DNA of 13,232 nt from Natrialbaceae archaeon Tc-Br11_E2g1 (GCA_001564255.1 LKNC01000050.1:1-13232), one strand, 5' to 3'; shown: positions 1 through 6,411, counted from the first letter of the stretch. Notes: generated from the letters alone by a model not told the origin. Numbers and translations are program-made.

Positions 1-45
1 CACAGTCGTTCAGTCGGCGCGAGCAAGCGAGAGTTCCGTACCACG

Positions 46-957
46 TTACTCGGCGGGCTGGCCGATCGTCTGTGAACCCTGGAGATCGAGGCCGCCCTCG
101 AGGGTTCGAACGGGGTAGGGGATGTCGATTCCCGCCTCGTCGAATCGCTCTTTGACGGCGGTGACGTACTCCCCGCGGATACGCACGAAGTCGGCCCGGG
201 AGGGATCGGCGATCCAGAAGCGAGACTGGAGACCGACGTCCGAATCGCCGAGTTCGGTCAGGCGCACGGTGGGTGCGGGATCGTCCATGATCTCGGGGTG
301 GGACTCGGCTTCCTCGACGATTATCTCACTCGCCCGCTCGACGTCGTCGTCGTAGCCGATGCCGAAGTCGAACTTCAGGCGCAGGCGGTCGGCGTCGACG
401 GGGTTCTTGACGACGCCGTCGACGAGTTCGGAATTCGGTACCGTGAGCAGCTCGTTGTCGAAGGTGCGAACGCGGGTGACCCAGAGGCTGATGTCCTCGA
501 CGACACCGGAATACTCGTCCCACTCGATCCAGTCGCCGATGCGAAACGGCTTGTCCGCGTAGATGAACACGCCCGAGACGAAGTTCGCGATGATGTTCTG
601 GGTGGCCAGGCCGACCGCGAGCGCTCCGGCCGCGGCGATGCCGGCCATCGACACCAGGAAGTTCCCGAAGCCGGCGAAACCGAAGGCGACGGCCACGGCG
701 ACGAAGACGACGCCGATCCTGGCGGCGAGCAAAAGCGGTGTCCGGGCGTGGTCGTCGAACTCGCGTCGGTCCAGGGCCCGACTGACGAGCGCCACGAAGA
801 CCACTCGGCCGAGTACGTAGAGGGCCAGGAAGGCCACGACGAACTCGACCGTGCTCTCGAGTGTGCCCGCGATGGCGGCGTCTATCCCCTCGAGACTCTC
901 GAGTCGTGTCCCGATCGGGCCGAGATCGGCCGGGACTACGGCCGCCGACCCGCTCAT
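46..957 (-). CDS. MscS-family mechanosensitive ion channel
   Basis: Predicted membrane channel that opens under membrane tension and releases solutes during osmotic downshock. The protein has 303 residues, close to the size of small MscS proteins. Three hydrophobic segments are visible at about residues 36-58, 76-94 and 99-131. The third is the Gly/Ala-rich pore helix and ends in TQNIIANFVSG. The cytoplasmic beta domain follows, with the family hallmarks KPFRIGDWIE (136-145), a G-V-V-E-D-I turn (151-156), DNELLTVPNS (167-176) and a C-terminal IPYPVRTL (279-286). The ATG start lies inside the stop of the upstream CRM gene (ATGA overlap), so the two are probably cotranscribed and translationally coupled. 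Family assignment is firm; ion selectivity cannot be read from the sequence. Confidence 0.93.
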   Translation of the reverse strand: MSGSAAVVPADLGPIGTRLESLEGIDAAIAGTLESTVEFVVAFLALYVLGRVVFVALVSRALDRREFDDHARTPLLLAARIGVVFVAVAVAFGFAGFGNFLVSMAGIAAAGALAVGLATQNIIANFVSGVFIYADKPFRIGDWIEWDEYSGVVEDISLWVTRVRTFDNELLTVPNSELVDGVVKNPVDADRLRLKFDFGIGYDDDVERASEIIVEEAESHPEIMDDPAPTVRLTELGDSDVGLQSRFWIADPSRADFVRIRGEYVTAVKERFDEAGIDIPYPVRTLEGGLDLQGSQTIGQPAE

Positions 958-1208
958 CGGTGCAAGACGGCCGTGTGTCCGCGGACGTCGAACAGGTCGG
1001 CGCTGACCCGTTCGGCGAGTTCCGCTGCCTTCTGTTCTGTCGTCCCGCCTGCCCTGCCCGCCCGGAGGAACTTGACTTTCACCAGGTTACTCGCGGCCAG
1101 CTGGTCGTTGAGTTCGTCGACGACCGCGTCGATACCGTTCTTGCCGACCCAGACGGAGACGTCGAGGTCGTGGGCGCGTCGCTTGAGTTCCTGTTCGTGG
1201 TCGCTCAT
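954..1208 (-). CDS. CRM-domain (YhbY-like) RNA-binding protein
   Basis: Small protein of 84 residues, the size of a single CRM/YhbY domain. This family binds structured RNA, and bacterial YhbY associates with pre-50S ribosomal particles. The diagnostic GxxG loop is seen in VWVGKNGI (residues 19-26). A helix (29-38), the strand NLVKVKFL (41-48) and a closing helix with a final G-H-T-A-V-L-H-R follow in family order. I chose the ATG at 1208 rather than a start ten codons upstream because the domain begins there and an AT-rich box lies about 28 nt further upstream. In haloarchaea, as I recall, such genes often neighbour an RNase P subunit gene; none is visible here. The stop overlaps the MscS start by 4 nt. 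Confidence 0.88.
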   Translation of the reverse strand: MSDHEQELKRRAHDLDVSVWVGKNGIDAVVDELNDQLAASNLVKVKFLRAGRAGGTTEQKAAELAERVSADLFDVRGHTAVLHR

Positions 1209-1230
1209 ACCCCCAGGTAGCGGTCCGACC

Positions 1231-1240
1231 CGTTTCAATC
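1231..1240 (-). promoter_or_regulatory. Putative TATA-like box for CRM/MscS pair
   Basis: On the minus strand the stretch reads GATTGAAACG, centred about 28 nt before the ATG at 1208. The position suits a leaderless transcript, but the match to an archaeal TATA box is weak. Confidence 0.3.
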
Positions 1241-1271
1241 TTCGCGAAACAGAACGCCCGCGTCCTGTGGG

Positions 1272-1278
1272 TTCATAC
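1272..1278 (+). promoter_or_regulatory. Putative TATA-like box for the flavin-binding protein
   Basis: TTCATAC lies in GC-rich surroundings about 27 nt before the ATG at 1302, as expected for a leaderless transcript. The inference rests on spacing and base composition only. Confidence 0.35.
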
Positions 1279-1301
1279 CGGTCGGAGTCGTACGTTCGCC
1301 A

Positions 1302-1742
1302 ATGGACAGGATCGAGTACGTCTACACCTTCGGGATGACCGACAAAGAAGTCAGCGGCTACCTCGAGGAAGGCGAGGTGGGCGTCCTCTCACTCGCGACC
1401 GACGGCCGGGCGTACGCGATCCCCGTCGGCTACGTTTTCGACGGGTCGTCGCTTTTCATCCGCTTGAGTGAGGAACACTCGAACGAGAAAATGGCGTTTC
1501 TCGACGGAACGACCGAGGCCTGCTTTTTACTGTACGACGTCGAGGGATCTGCCTCCTGGAGTATCGTCGTGACCGGCGGGCTGTCGGAACTCGAGGCCGA
1601 CGAACGGGCGGCGTTCGACCCGGCGAGAATAAACGAGGAGTTTCAGCGGTTGCGGGTCTTCGACGAGGACATCGAAGCCGTCGACGTGAGTATCTACGAA
1701 CTCGAGATCGGGACGCTCACCGGCCGACGAACGGAACAGTAG
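1302..1742 (+). CDS. Pyridoxamine 5'-phosphate oxidase-family flavin-binding protein
   Basis: Protein of 146 residues with the split-barrel flavin-binding fold of the PNPOx-like superfamily. The N-terminus EYVYTFGM is typical of haloarchaeal members as I recall them. Successive strands are GVLSLATDGRAYAIPVGYVFDG (27-48), SLFIRLSE (50-57), KMAFLDGTTEACFLLYDV (63-80) and SWSIVVTGGLSEL (85-97). The motif WSIVVTGGLSEL matches the W-S-V-x-V-x-G-x-L signature, and VYELE-like residues close the barrel (SIYELEIGTLTGRR). Such proteins bind FMN or F420, or act on nitroimidazole-like or haem substrates; the substrate here cannot be deduced. Vitamin B6 metabolism should not be assumed. It appears monocistronic and is divergent from the CRM gene. 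Confidence 0.85.
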   Translation: MDRIEYVYTFGMTDKEVSGYLEEGEVGVLSLATDGRAYAIPVGYVFDGSSLFIRLSEEHSNEKMAFLDGTTEACFLLYDVEGSASWSIVVTGGLSELEADERAAFDPARINEEFQRLRVFDEDIEAVDVSIYELEIGTLTGRRTEQ

Positions 1743-1798
1743 CCACCACGGCGGACGCGGCCTCGAGTGCTCGTGCACGTTCGACGTTCTTCCTGGGG

Positions 1799-1810
1799 TT
1801 TTTTACTATT
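1799..1810 (+). promoter_or_regulatory. TATA box upstream of four-helix membrane protein
   Basis: TTTTTTACTATT is conspicuous in GC-rich DNA and is centred about 26 nt before the ATG at 1829. This spacing is why I prefer 1829 to the upstream GTG at 1811 or the ATG at 1823. The T run could also help terminate transcription of the preceding gene. Confidence 0.55.
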
Positions 1811-1828
1811 GTGTCTGTTGTTATGAAC

Positions 1829-2230
1829 ATGGGCACAAACCCCACAGCTGATACATCACTGTTCGTTCGTCCGTCGAACCCGATCGGCTACGTCGCCGTC
1901 GTCATGGCGCTTGTCACCGGCGTCTTACATCTCCTGGCCGCGACGAACGCCATCCAGTTCAGCGAGGTACTTGCAATCCTCTTTGTTCTCAACGGGCTCG
2001 GATTCCTCGGCGGGATAGGGATATACCTGACACGCTACTGGCGACGGCCGCTCTTTCTCGTCGCGGCGGCGTACTCGATCGTTACCATCCTCGCACTCTT
2101 CCCGTTTCAGGGATGGGGCATCGAGGCCTTCTACATGGAGGGGAACCTCAACCCGCTCGCGGTCATCACGAAAGTCGCCGAGGCCGTCCTCGCGGTCTGT
2201 GCGCTCTATCTCTACGCTGACGCGGATTGA
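1829..2230 (+). CDS. Four-helix haloarchaeal membrane protein, unknown function
   Basis: Hypothetical integral membrane protein of 133 residues from the ATG at 1829. Alternative starts at 1823 (ATG) and 1811 (GTG) would add two or six residues. Four hydrophobic segments are seen at about residues 18-38, 45-67, 74-93 and 110-129, with short loops and a very short acidic tail (ADAD). The pattern GVLHLLAA in helix 1, NGLGFLGGIGIYL in helix 2 and KVAEAVLAVCALYLY in helix 4 resembles a haloarchaeal family of small four-helix proteins (DUF7475-like, from memory, unverified). No catalytic or metal-binding motif is evident. A leaderless promoter precedes it. The stop codon falls in a sequence resembling the end of an IS200/IS605 element. 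Confidence 0.75.
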   Translation: MGTNPTADTSLFVRPSNPIGYVAVVMALVTGVLHLLAATNAIQFSEVLAILFVLNGLGFLGGIGIYLTRYWRRPLFLVAAAYSIVTILALFPFQGWGIEAFYMEGNLNPLAVITKVAEAVLAVCALYLYADAD

Positions 2231-2583
2231 CATCCTTCCGCGCGTGAAGACCTCTCTCTCACCCATAACTCAGTGCTACCGTGAAAATCAACCAAATTCG
2301 GCCTGAAATGAATAGATTGGCCAGGAGGGGATCATTATTCGCGCTGACTCACGACTATCAGGGGCTGGACAGTCTGTGATCTGAACAGGAACTAGATTCA
2401 CGGAGAGTCTCGCTGATTGAGCGACTGGAGTGATCGTGGTTAAGGTTGACTACTCGTTTCAGAAACGTTGGCTCGAGACGGCGTTTGACAGCACCACAAA
2501 ATCGTGAGGCCAACGAAACGAAGTGTCTATCACCCAAAGGTTAAGATCAAGTTTAAGATACGTCAAGGATCTCCTATAGGTGC
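2231..2583. other. 353-nt AT-richer non-coding stretch
   Basis: No convincing gene is visible in any frame. Base composition falls to about 42-48 % GC, against about 65 % elsewhere. It starts with a sequence resembling an IS200/IS605-type end (about 2228-2250). It also holds a 13-nt palindrome, CGTTTC-A-GAAACG (2455-2467), and the inverted pair CGTTGGC (2466-2472) / GCCAACG (2509-2515). Near its end is the TATA-like box of the transducer. It may be decayed mobile DNA or a long upstream region; the sequence does not decide. Confidence 0.6.
2551..2560 (+). promoter_or_regulatory. TATA box of the transducer gene
   Basis: GTTTAAGATA is centred about 29 nt before the ATG at 2584, the classic spacing for a haloarchaeal leaderless transcript. 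A similar GGTTAAGATC sits just upstream at 2539-2548 and could be an alternative. AGGTG directly before the ATG is too close to act as a normal ribosome-binding site. Confidence 0.5.
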
Positions 2584-4503
2584 ATGCGGGAGTCAACCAA
2601 GGCGAGCGAAATACAGGAGTTTCTCAGTCACATTCCGGATGGGAGTCGGATAACGGACGACTCGTTCCGAAGCCGACATCGGGGTGTCCTGGCTGTGACA
2701 GCGATTCAGATCCCATTTTTGTACCTACTCAGTCGGATGACCGGAGTGGAATCCGTAACGGGGGCGGAACTTCCGGAGATTCCGCTCTTTCATTCGATAG
2801 CGGGAGTAGCGATCATTGCTATACTGGTTGTACTCGCGCTACTCCCATTTCCACGCCGTATACGAACCGGAATTGCATCGTTTGGTTTCATGACTACAGC
2901 TGCTGTACTGGCGTACTTTTCGGGCGGCTTCATTGAAGCACATTTCGTTTATTTCATCGGTATTGGTGTTGTGGCATTGTATGAGGACTGGGTGCCGTTT
3001 GCGGTCGGGATCGGCTATGTCGCGTTTCAGCACAGTATTTTCGGCTCACTGGGTCACATCCCCGTGTACAACCATTCACCCGCCCTGGAGAACCCTGTTA
3101 CTTGGGGAATAATTCACGCTTTTTTCGTCTCATGTCTTGCGATTGCGATTTTGTTTCATTGGCGATCGCTTAGCATCGCCCGAGACAACGTCGATCAGCG
3201 GATGGTCGAAGTCGAACGGACAAAAGAAAAAGTAGAGACACAAAAACGGAACGCCGAACAACAGCGAGCGGAAGCCGAAACACAACGGAAACGAGCCGAA
3301 GAGCAACGTGAACAAGCTAAAGAGCAGCGTGAACGAGCAAAAACACAACAGCAGCGAATGGCACAACTCAACGAAACGCTGTCAGACTCCTATGGGTCGA
3401 CGATCCGAGCGTGCGAAGACGGGGATCTCACTCGTCGGCTCGATGAAGGCGTCGACAGCGAAGCCATGGCTGAGATTGCAAAGTCGTTCAACGAAATGCT
3501 GGATGAATGGGAGGTGACAGTTATCGATATCCAGACGCTTGCAGCGGATGTCGACCGCGTGAGTGGCGACGTCACCGGCCAGGTCGGCGAAATCGAGACG
3601 GCAAGCGGGGATGTCAGTCGATCCGCCGAGGAGATTGCGACGGTGACGGCAAACCAGAGCGGCCGCTTTCAAGAAGTCTTCGGCGAGATGAACGACCTCT
3701 CTGCGACCGTCGAAGAAATCGCCTCGACGGCTGGCGGCGTCGCCAGTATCTCGAGTGATGCCGCCAAGAAGGCGGATGTCGCCGGCGAGGCGACGATCGA
3801 GATCAGCGACGAGATGGACCGGTTGGAGCGTCGAGCCGAGGAGATCACCGACCGTGTCGAGCAACTGGATGCGGAGATGGGGGAGATCAGCGAGATTGTC
3901 GATCTGATCGACGATATCGCCGCCCAGACGAATTTACTCGCGCTGAACGCCTCAATAGAGGCTGCGAGTGCGGGCGACAGCGGCGACGGCTTTGCGGTTG
4001 TCGCAAGCGAAGTCAAATCGCTCGCCGAGGAAACGAGCGAGGCGACCCAAGAGGTCGACGACCTCATTTATCGAGTCCAGGAATCCGTCGACAAAACCGT
4101 CGACGAGATCGGCCGGATGCGCGAGCAGGTCGACCGCGGGACGGCCGCCGTCGACGACGGGATCGACGCGATCGAGGCGATTACCGAACAGGTCGGCACT
4201 GTAAACGATAGCATCCAGTCGATCGACGACGCAACCGACGAACAGGCACGCGCAAGTGAGCGCGTCGTCACAATGGTCGACGAGGCGACCAAACAAAGCG
4301 AGCAAACACGAGACGAAACCGAAAACCTCGCCGCCGCAGCCCAAGAGCAGACTGCAACGGTCTCCGAGGTCGCTCGTGGAGCCGCCTCCCTAACGGAGAT
4401 GGCAGACGACCTCCGGAAGCGACTCGAGACCTTCGACGTTGGCGGCGAACGATCGGAGGACGTGCTGAAACACGACAAACGCGACCATTTCAAGAGGGGG
4501 TAA
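2584..4503 (+). CDS. Methyl-accepting transducer, six TM segments, HtrVIII-like
   Basis: Chemotaxis/aerotaxis-type signal transducer of 639 residues, expected to control CheA through CheW at the membrane. Six hydrophobic segments lie at about residues 33-50, 70-89, 96-112, 118-133, 136-156 and 172-192. The fourth to sixth carry the His-bearing motifs IEAHF (117-121), ALYEDW (131-136), AFQHS (147-151) and H178. A coiled coil of six heptad-like repeats (218-259) leads to a HAMP-like region (about 265-312). The long signalling domain has its hairpin tip at about 435-490, with the canonical [17 protein letters not shown] (444-460) and [15 protein letters not shown] (469-483). Length and topology match Halobacterium HtrVIII, a transducer reported for aerotaxis; the stimulus here is inferred. 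The N-terminal half has much lower GC than the signalling half. Confidence 0.9.
   Translation: MRESTKASEIQEFLSHIPDGSRITDDSFRSRHRGVLAVTAIQIPFLYLLSRMTGVESVTGAELPEIPLFHSIAGVAIIAILVVLALLPFPRRIRTGIASFGFMTTAAVLAYFSGGFIEAHFVYFIGIGVVALYEDWVPFAVGIGYVAFQHSIFGSLGHIPVYNHSPALENPVTWGIIHAFFVSCLAIAILFHWRSLSIARDNVDQRMVEVERTKEKVETQKRNAEQQRAEAETQRKRAEEQREQAKEQRERAKTQQQRMAQLNETLSDSYGSTIRACEDGDLTRRLDEGVDSEAMAEIAKSFNEMLDEWEVTVIDIQTLAADVDRVSGDVTGQVGEIETASGDVSRSAEEIATVTANQSGRFQEVFGEMNDLSATVEEIASTAGGVASISSDAAKKADVAGEATIEISDEMDRLERRAEEITDRVEQLDAEMGEISEIVDLIDDIAAQTNLLALNASIEAASAGDSGDGFAVVASEVKSLAEETSEATQEVDDLIYRVQESVDKTVDEIGRMREQVDRGTAAVDDGIDAIEAITEQVGTVNDSIQSIDDATDEQARASERVVTMVDEATKQSEQTRDETENLAAAAQEQTATVSEVARGAASLTEMADDLRKRLETFDVGGERSEDVLKHDKRDHFKRG
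3235..3360 (+). repeat. Six 21-bp in-frame repeats coding heptad coiled coil
   Basis: Residues 218-259 of the transducer form six consecutive seven-residue units: [42 protein letters not shown]. The pattern is [E/K]-x-Q-[R/K/Q]-x-x-[A/M]. At DNA level this is an imperfect 21-bp tandem repeat. It joins the last membrane helix to the HAMP-like region and should form a continuous signalling helix. Confidence 0.85.
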
Positions 4504-4546
4504 CCGGAAGTAAGCCAACACAGGTCGAATGTGATTGGGACGTACT

Positions 4547-4586
4547 GATATCTGCCGCCCTGTACAACCGACAGGCGGTCGATATC
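4547..4586 (+). terminator. Imperfect long hairpin after the transducer gene
   Basis: GATATC (4547-4552) pairs with GATATC (4581-4586), and CCGCCCTGT (4555-4563) pairs with ACAGGCGG (4571-4578) with one bulged C. The loop is ACAACCG. In all this gives about 15 pairs with one mismatch and one bulge. It begins 43 nt after the transducer stop and could shape the 3' end, but there is no T run directly after it, so terminator function is only one possibility. Confidence 0.4.
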
Positions 4587-4710
4587 TCGTGCGGTGCAGT
4601 TGCTGTTGTAGACAGCAGCCGCTCACGGAGGGCCTCGGTCAGCCACTGAGGGCCGCCAAGGCCGTGGCATTGCGCCTGTTCCCCTGTAACGGAGCACTGA
4701 CATCGACTCG

Positions 4711-4718
4711 TTTTTACT
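4711..4718 (+). promoter_or_regulatory. TATA box of the methyltransferase gene
   Basis: TTTTTACT is centred about 27 nt before the GTG at 4741. This supports GTG as the start of a leaderless transcript. Confidence 0.55.
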
Positions 4719-4721
4719 CGA

Positions 4722-4737
4722 GACGGGCCAACCCGTC
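4722..4737. promoter_or_regulatory. Perfect palindrome between TATA box and start, possible operator
   Basis: GACGGG (4722-4727) and CCCGTC (4732-4737) are perfect inverted repeats around CCAA, ending 3 nt before the GTG start and downstream of the TATA box. A repressor bound there would block RNA polymerase. Six-base arms in GC-rich DNA can arise by chance. Confidence 0.3.
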
Positions 4738-4740
4738 CCC

Positions 4741-5535
4741 GTGCGACGCTTTTCCGAAGACTACCTGCGCCGGACCCGCGAGGGGATGTGGGCCGACTCG
4801 AGGCTGGCTCTCTCCGCGCTCGCCCTCGAGAGCCGCGAACGGGTCCTCGACGTCGGCTGTGGCACCGGCGAGTTGAGCCGGGTCCTCGAGGCGGAGTGTC
4901 CGGGCGAGGTGGTCGGCTGTGACGCCGACTCGCGTCTGCTTTCGATCGCCCGCGAAACCGTCCCCGTCGTGGCCGGCGACGCCACCCGGCTCCCGTTCGC
5001 CGACGACAGTTTCGACCTGGTGGTCTGTCAGGCGCTCCTGATCAACCTCCCCGAACCGGCGGCGGCCCTCCGGGAGTTCGCCCGCGTCTCCTCGGCGCTC
5101 GTGGCCGCGATCGAACCCGACAACGGCGCGGTCCGGATCGACTCCTCGGTCCCGTCGGAGTCCGTCCTCGAGTCCCGTGCCAGGCGGGCGTACCTCGAGG
5201 GCGTCGACACCGACGTCACCCTGGGGGCGGACGCGCGCGCGGTTTTCGAGGCCGCCGACCTCGAACCCGTCGAGACCCGCCGGTACGACCACGACCGGAC
5301 GATCGAGCCACCCTATGGCGAACACGCCCTGGCGGCTGCCAGGCGCAAGGCGACGGGTGCGGGGCTCGCAGACGACCGGGAGACGATGCTCGCCGGCGAC
5401 CTCTCCCCGGAGGAGTACGACGACCTCCGGAGTGACTGGCGTGAGATGGGCCGGGACGTGATCGACCAGATGCAGGCGGGTGAGTACGAACGGACCGAAG
5501 TCGTGCCGTTTTACGTGACTGCCGGGCAGGTCTGA
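4741..5535 (+). CDS. Class I SAM-dependent methyltransferase
   Basis: Soluble methyltransferase of 264 residues with a Rossmann-like SAM-binding core. Motif I is VLDVGCGTGELS (residues 35-46). The acidic residue after strand 2 is in GCDADSRLL (59-67). GDATRLPFADDSFDLVVC (79-96) supplies the adenine-binding Asp and the strand 4 motif, and LLINLPEPAAALREFARV (99-116) is the following helix typical of Methyltransf_11-type enzymes. The C-terminal hundred residues form an extra, highly charged helical region that probably holds the substrate site. The substrate is not identifiable; neither the ubiE nor the bchM signature stands out. The GTG start fits the upstream TATA box, and the next in-frame ATG (residue 16) would remove a conserved-looking N-terminal helix. 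Confidence 0.88.
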   Translation: MRRFSEDYLRRTREGMWADSRLALSALALESRERVLDVGCGTGELSRVLEAECPGEVVGCDADSRLLSIARETVPVVAGDATRLPFADDSFDLVVCQALLINLPEPAAALREFARVSSALVAAIEPDNGAVRIDSSVPSESVLESRARRAYLEGVDTDVTLGADARAVFEAADLEPVETRRYDHDRTIEPPYGEHALAAARRKATGAGLADDRETMLAGDLSPEEYDDLRSDWREMGRDVIDQMQAGEYERTEVVPFYVTAGQV

Positions 5536-5888
5536 CACCCCGGCGTGGTACGGCAACCCGAGTGAGTCACAGTAACATACCACACGTCCACTATAATCCC
5601 TCCGTAGAAGACATACGTGTTCGATACTCTCACATGGATGGGTGTTACGGAACCTTTATTGCCCCCTACGTTTACGATCGAAGTGGAATGGTTACCCGAA
5701 ATCCGGAGGGCACACGTTTCTCCGGTGTTCCCCCACGTTCGTTCACTATGAGCGGACGTTCCGCAGGTCCGAACAGGGTAGCCGATGCCCGTCTCCGGAC
5801 TGTGACACCGAACTCGCGGTCCGGCGGACGTCCCTCGAGGACGTCGACTCCCCCGCTGAAACCGAAATCAGGACTGCCTCACGTCACA
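5536..5888. other. 353-nt stretch without a confident gene
   Basis: The first 150 nt are AT-richer than the surroundings and carry TATA-like motifs: CTATAATCC near 5591 and CTTTATTG near 5654. The remainder contains the possible decayed zinc-finger frame described separately. No RNA gene or mobile element is recognised. Confidence 0.5.
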
Positions 5889-5932
5889 ATGACACGCAAC
5901 TCACTCACGACGGCACTGACCCTGTATCGTAG
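5642..5932 (+). pseudogene. Possible decayed or frameshifted zinc-finger-like ORF
   Basis: This frame (GTG start, 96 codons) contains RCPSPDCDTELAVRR followed by an acidic LEDVDSPAETE, which look like a haloarchaeal zinc-knuckle protein. A further Cys pair expected upstream is not cleanly present; only YCPL and LRCSP occur. A TATA-like CTTTATTG (about 5653-5660) is spaced for a start at the ATG 5688, which lies in a different frame, the one that continues into the next gene. A frameshift between 5688 and about 5700 would reconcile promoter and coding frame. The 3' end overlaps the next gene by 44 nt. It could instead be non-coding. Confidence 0.25.
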
Positions 5933-6068
5933 CAGAGCACTCTCCCTCGAACAGGCCGCCGCGTACGGCGGCGTCTCCCGGCGGAAGCTGGCCAGGGAAC
6001 TCCGGGCCAGGTCGATCCCGGTTCGTGAACACGACGACGTCCGCCGTCGCCAGCACGCCTCGGACTGA
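5889..6068 (+). CDS. Small haloarchaeal helix-turn-helix-like protein
   Basis: Protein of 59 residues from the ATG at 5889. The sequence SLTTALTLYRSRALSLEQAAAYGGVSRRKLARELRARSIPVRE reads as one helix followed by a helix-turn-helix: LSLEQAAAYGGVSRRKLAREL (residues 18-38) has the A-x-x-x-G-V-S turn. The Y/F-R-x-x-x-L-S/T-L-E-Q-A-A pattern and the IPVRE tail match small haloarchaeal proteins of a DUF7317-like family (from memory). It may be a DNA-binding accessory factor or an antitoxin-like protein, but no partner gene is adjacent. I reject the much longer in-frame upstream extension because it has no family-like sequence and is unusually rich in Ser, Arg and Pro. Confidence 0.65.
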   Translation: MTRNSLTTALTLYRSRALSLEQAAAYGGVSRRKLARELRARSIPVREHDDVRRRQHASD

Positions 6069-6145
6069 TACTCCCCGTTCGCGACCAGGCGTCCGGACCA
6101 CCGACAGCCACTTGAGTGGTGGCCGGGTACCGGCTACAGGCAGCT

Positions 6146-6319
6146 ATGTGTGACCACTCACCGAAGTGTTCGAACGAGGTGGCCTGTCGGCTCGTCTTGC
6201 GAAACGACGAGACCGGTCTCGAACGCCTCGAGTACTACTGTAACGCACATCTCGTTTCACGCGTCTGGGAACTCGAGGCCGAGACCGCCCTCGAACCCGT
6301 CGGCGCGAGCCGGCTCTGA
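6146..6319 (+). CDS. Small Cys/His-rich haloarchaeal protein
   Basis: Protein of 57 residues, function unknown. It begins MCDHSPKCSNEVACRLV and carries a second Cys/His pair in YYCNAHL (residues 31-37). With Cys2, His4, Cys8, Cys14, Cys32 and His35 it could bind one zinc ion, as in the many tiny zinc-finger proteins of haloarchaea. The rest is acidic and helical (WELEAETALEP). I chose the ATG at 6146 because the Cys-rich domain starts there; the upstream GTG (6116) adds ten unremarkable residues. It converges on the next gene, with a hairpin pair between them. Confidence 0.65.
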   Translation: MCDHSPKCSNEVACRLVLRNDETGLERLEYYCNAHLVSRVWELEAETALEPVGASRL

Positions 6320-6363
6320 CGCCGACGGGGATACCCATGGGTGACCGCTCGACCGACAACGTC

Positions 6364-6400
6364 CGTCTCCACCGTTCGGAGACGAGTCGTCCCACACGAC
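6364..6400. terminator. Two adjacent hairpins between convergent genes
   Basis: CGTCTCC (6364-6370) and GGAGACG (6378-6384) form a perfect 7-bp stem with a 7-nt loop. GTCGT (6386-6390) and ACGAC (6396-6400) form a second, 5-bp stem. They lie in the 92-nt gap between the convergent genes ending at 6319 and 6412, so they could mark the 3' ends of both transcripts. There is no T run. Confidence 0.4.
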
Positions 6401-6411
6401 GGCTGTAGGGC

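Larger units (their letters stand above)
4504..4740. other. 237-nt non-coding stretch with clustered inverted repeats
   Basis: No gene is supported here. The stretch holds an imperfect hairpin (4547-4586), then TGCTGT/ACAGCA (4601-4606 and 4612-4617), CCTCGGT/ACTGAGG (4633-4639 and 4645-4651, one G-U pair) and GGCC/GGCC (4651-4654 and 4660-4663). It ends with the methyltransferase promoter and a small palindrome at the gene start. It could be a 3' UTR, a structured RNA or mobile-element debris. Confidence 0.5.

Noticed and set aside
298..1338. Long open frame of 346 codons on the plus strand opposite the MscS and CRM genes
   Set aside because: It is antisense to two recognised proteins, has no family-like sequence, and arises from the high GC third-position bias of the minus-strand genes.
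2231..2583. Possible intact insertion sequence in the AT-rich gap
   Set aside because: No transposase frame and no pair of terminal repeats; only one end-like motif is seen.
4535..4876. 113-codon frame across the gap after the transducer
   Set aside because: It runs into the methyltransferase in the wrong frame and has no coding character; the hairpins explain the region better.
5562..5888. Upstream extension of the 59-residue HTH-like protein to 168 residues
   Set aside because: The added part is rich in Ser, Arg and Pro, is not acidic, and resembles no family; the internal ATG at 5889 starts the conserved region.
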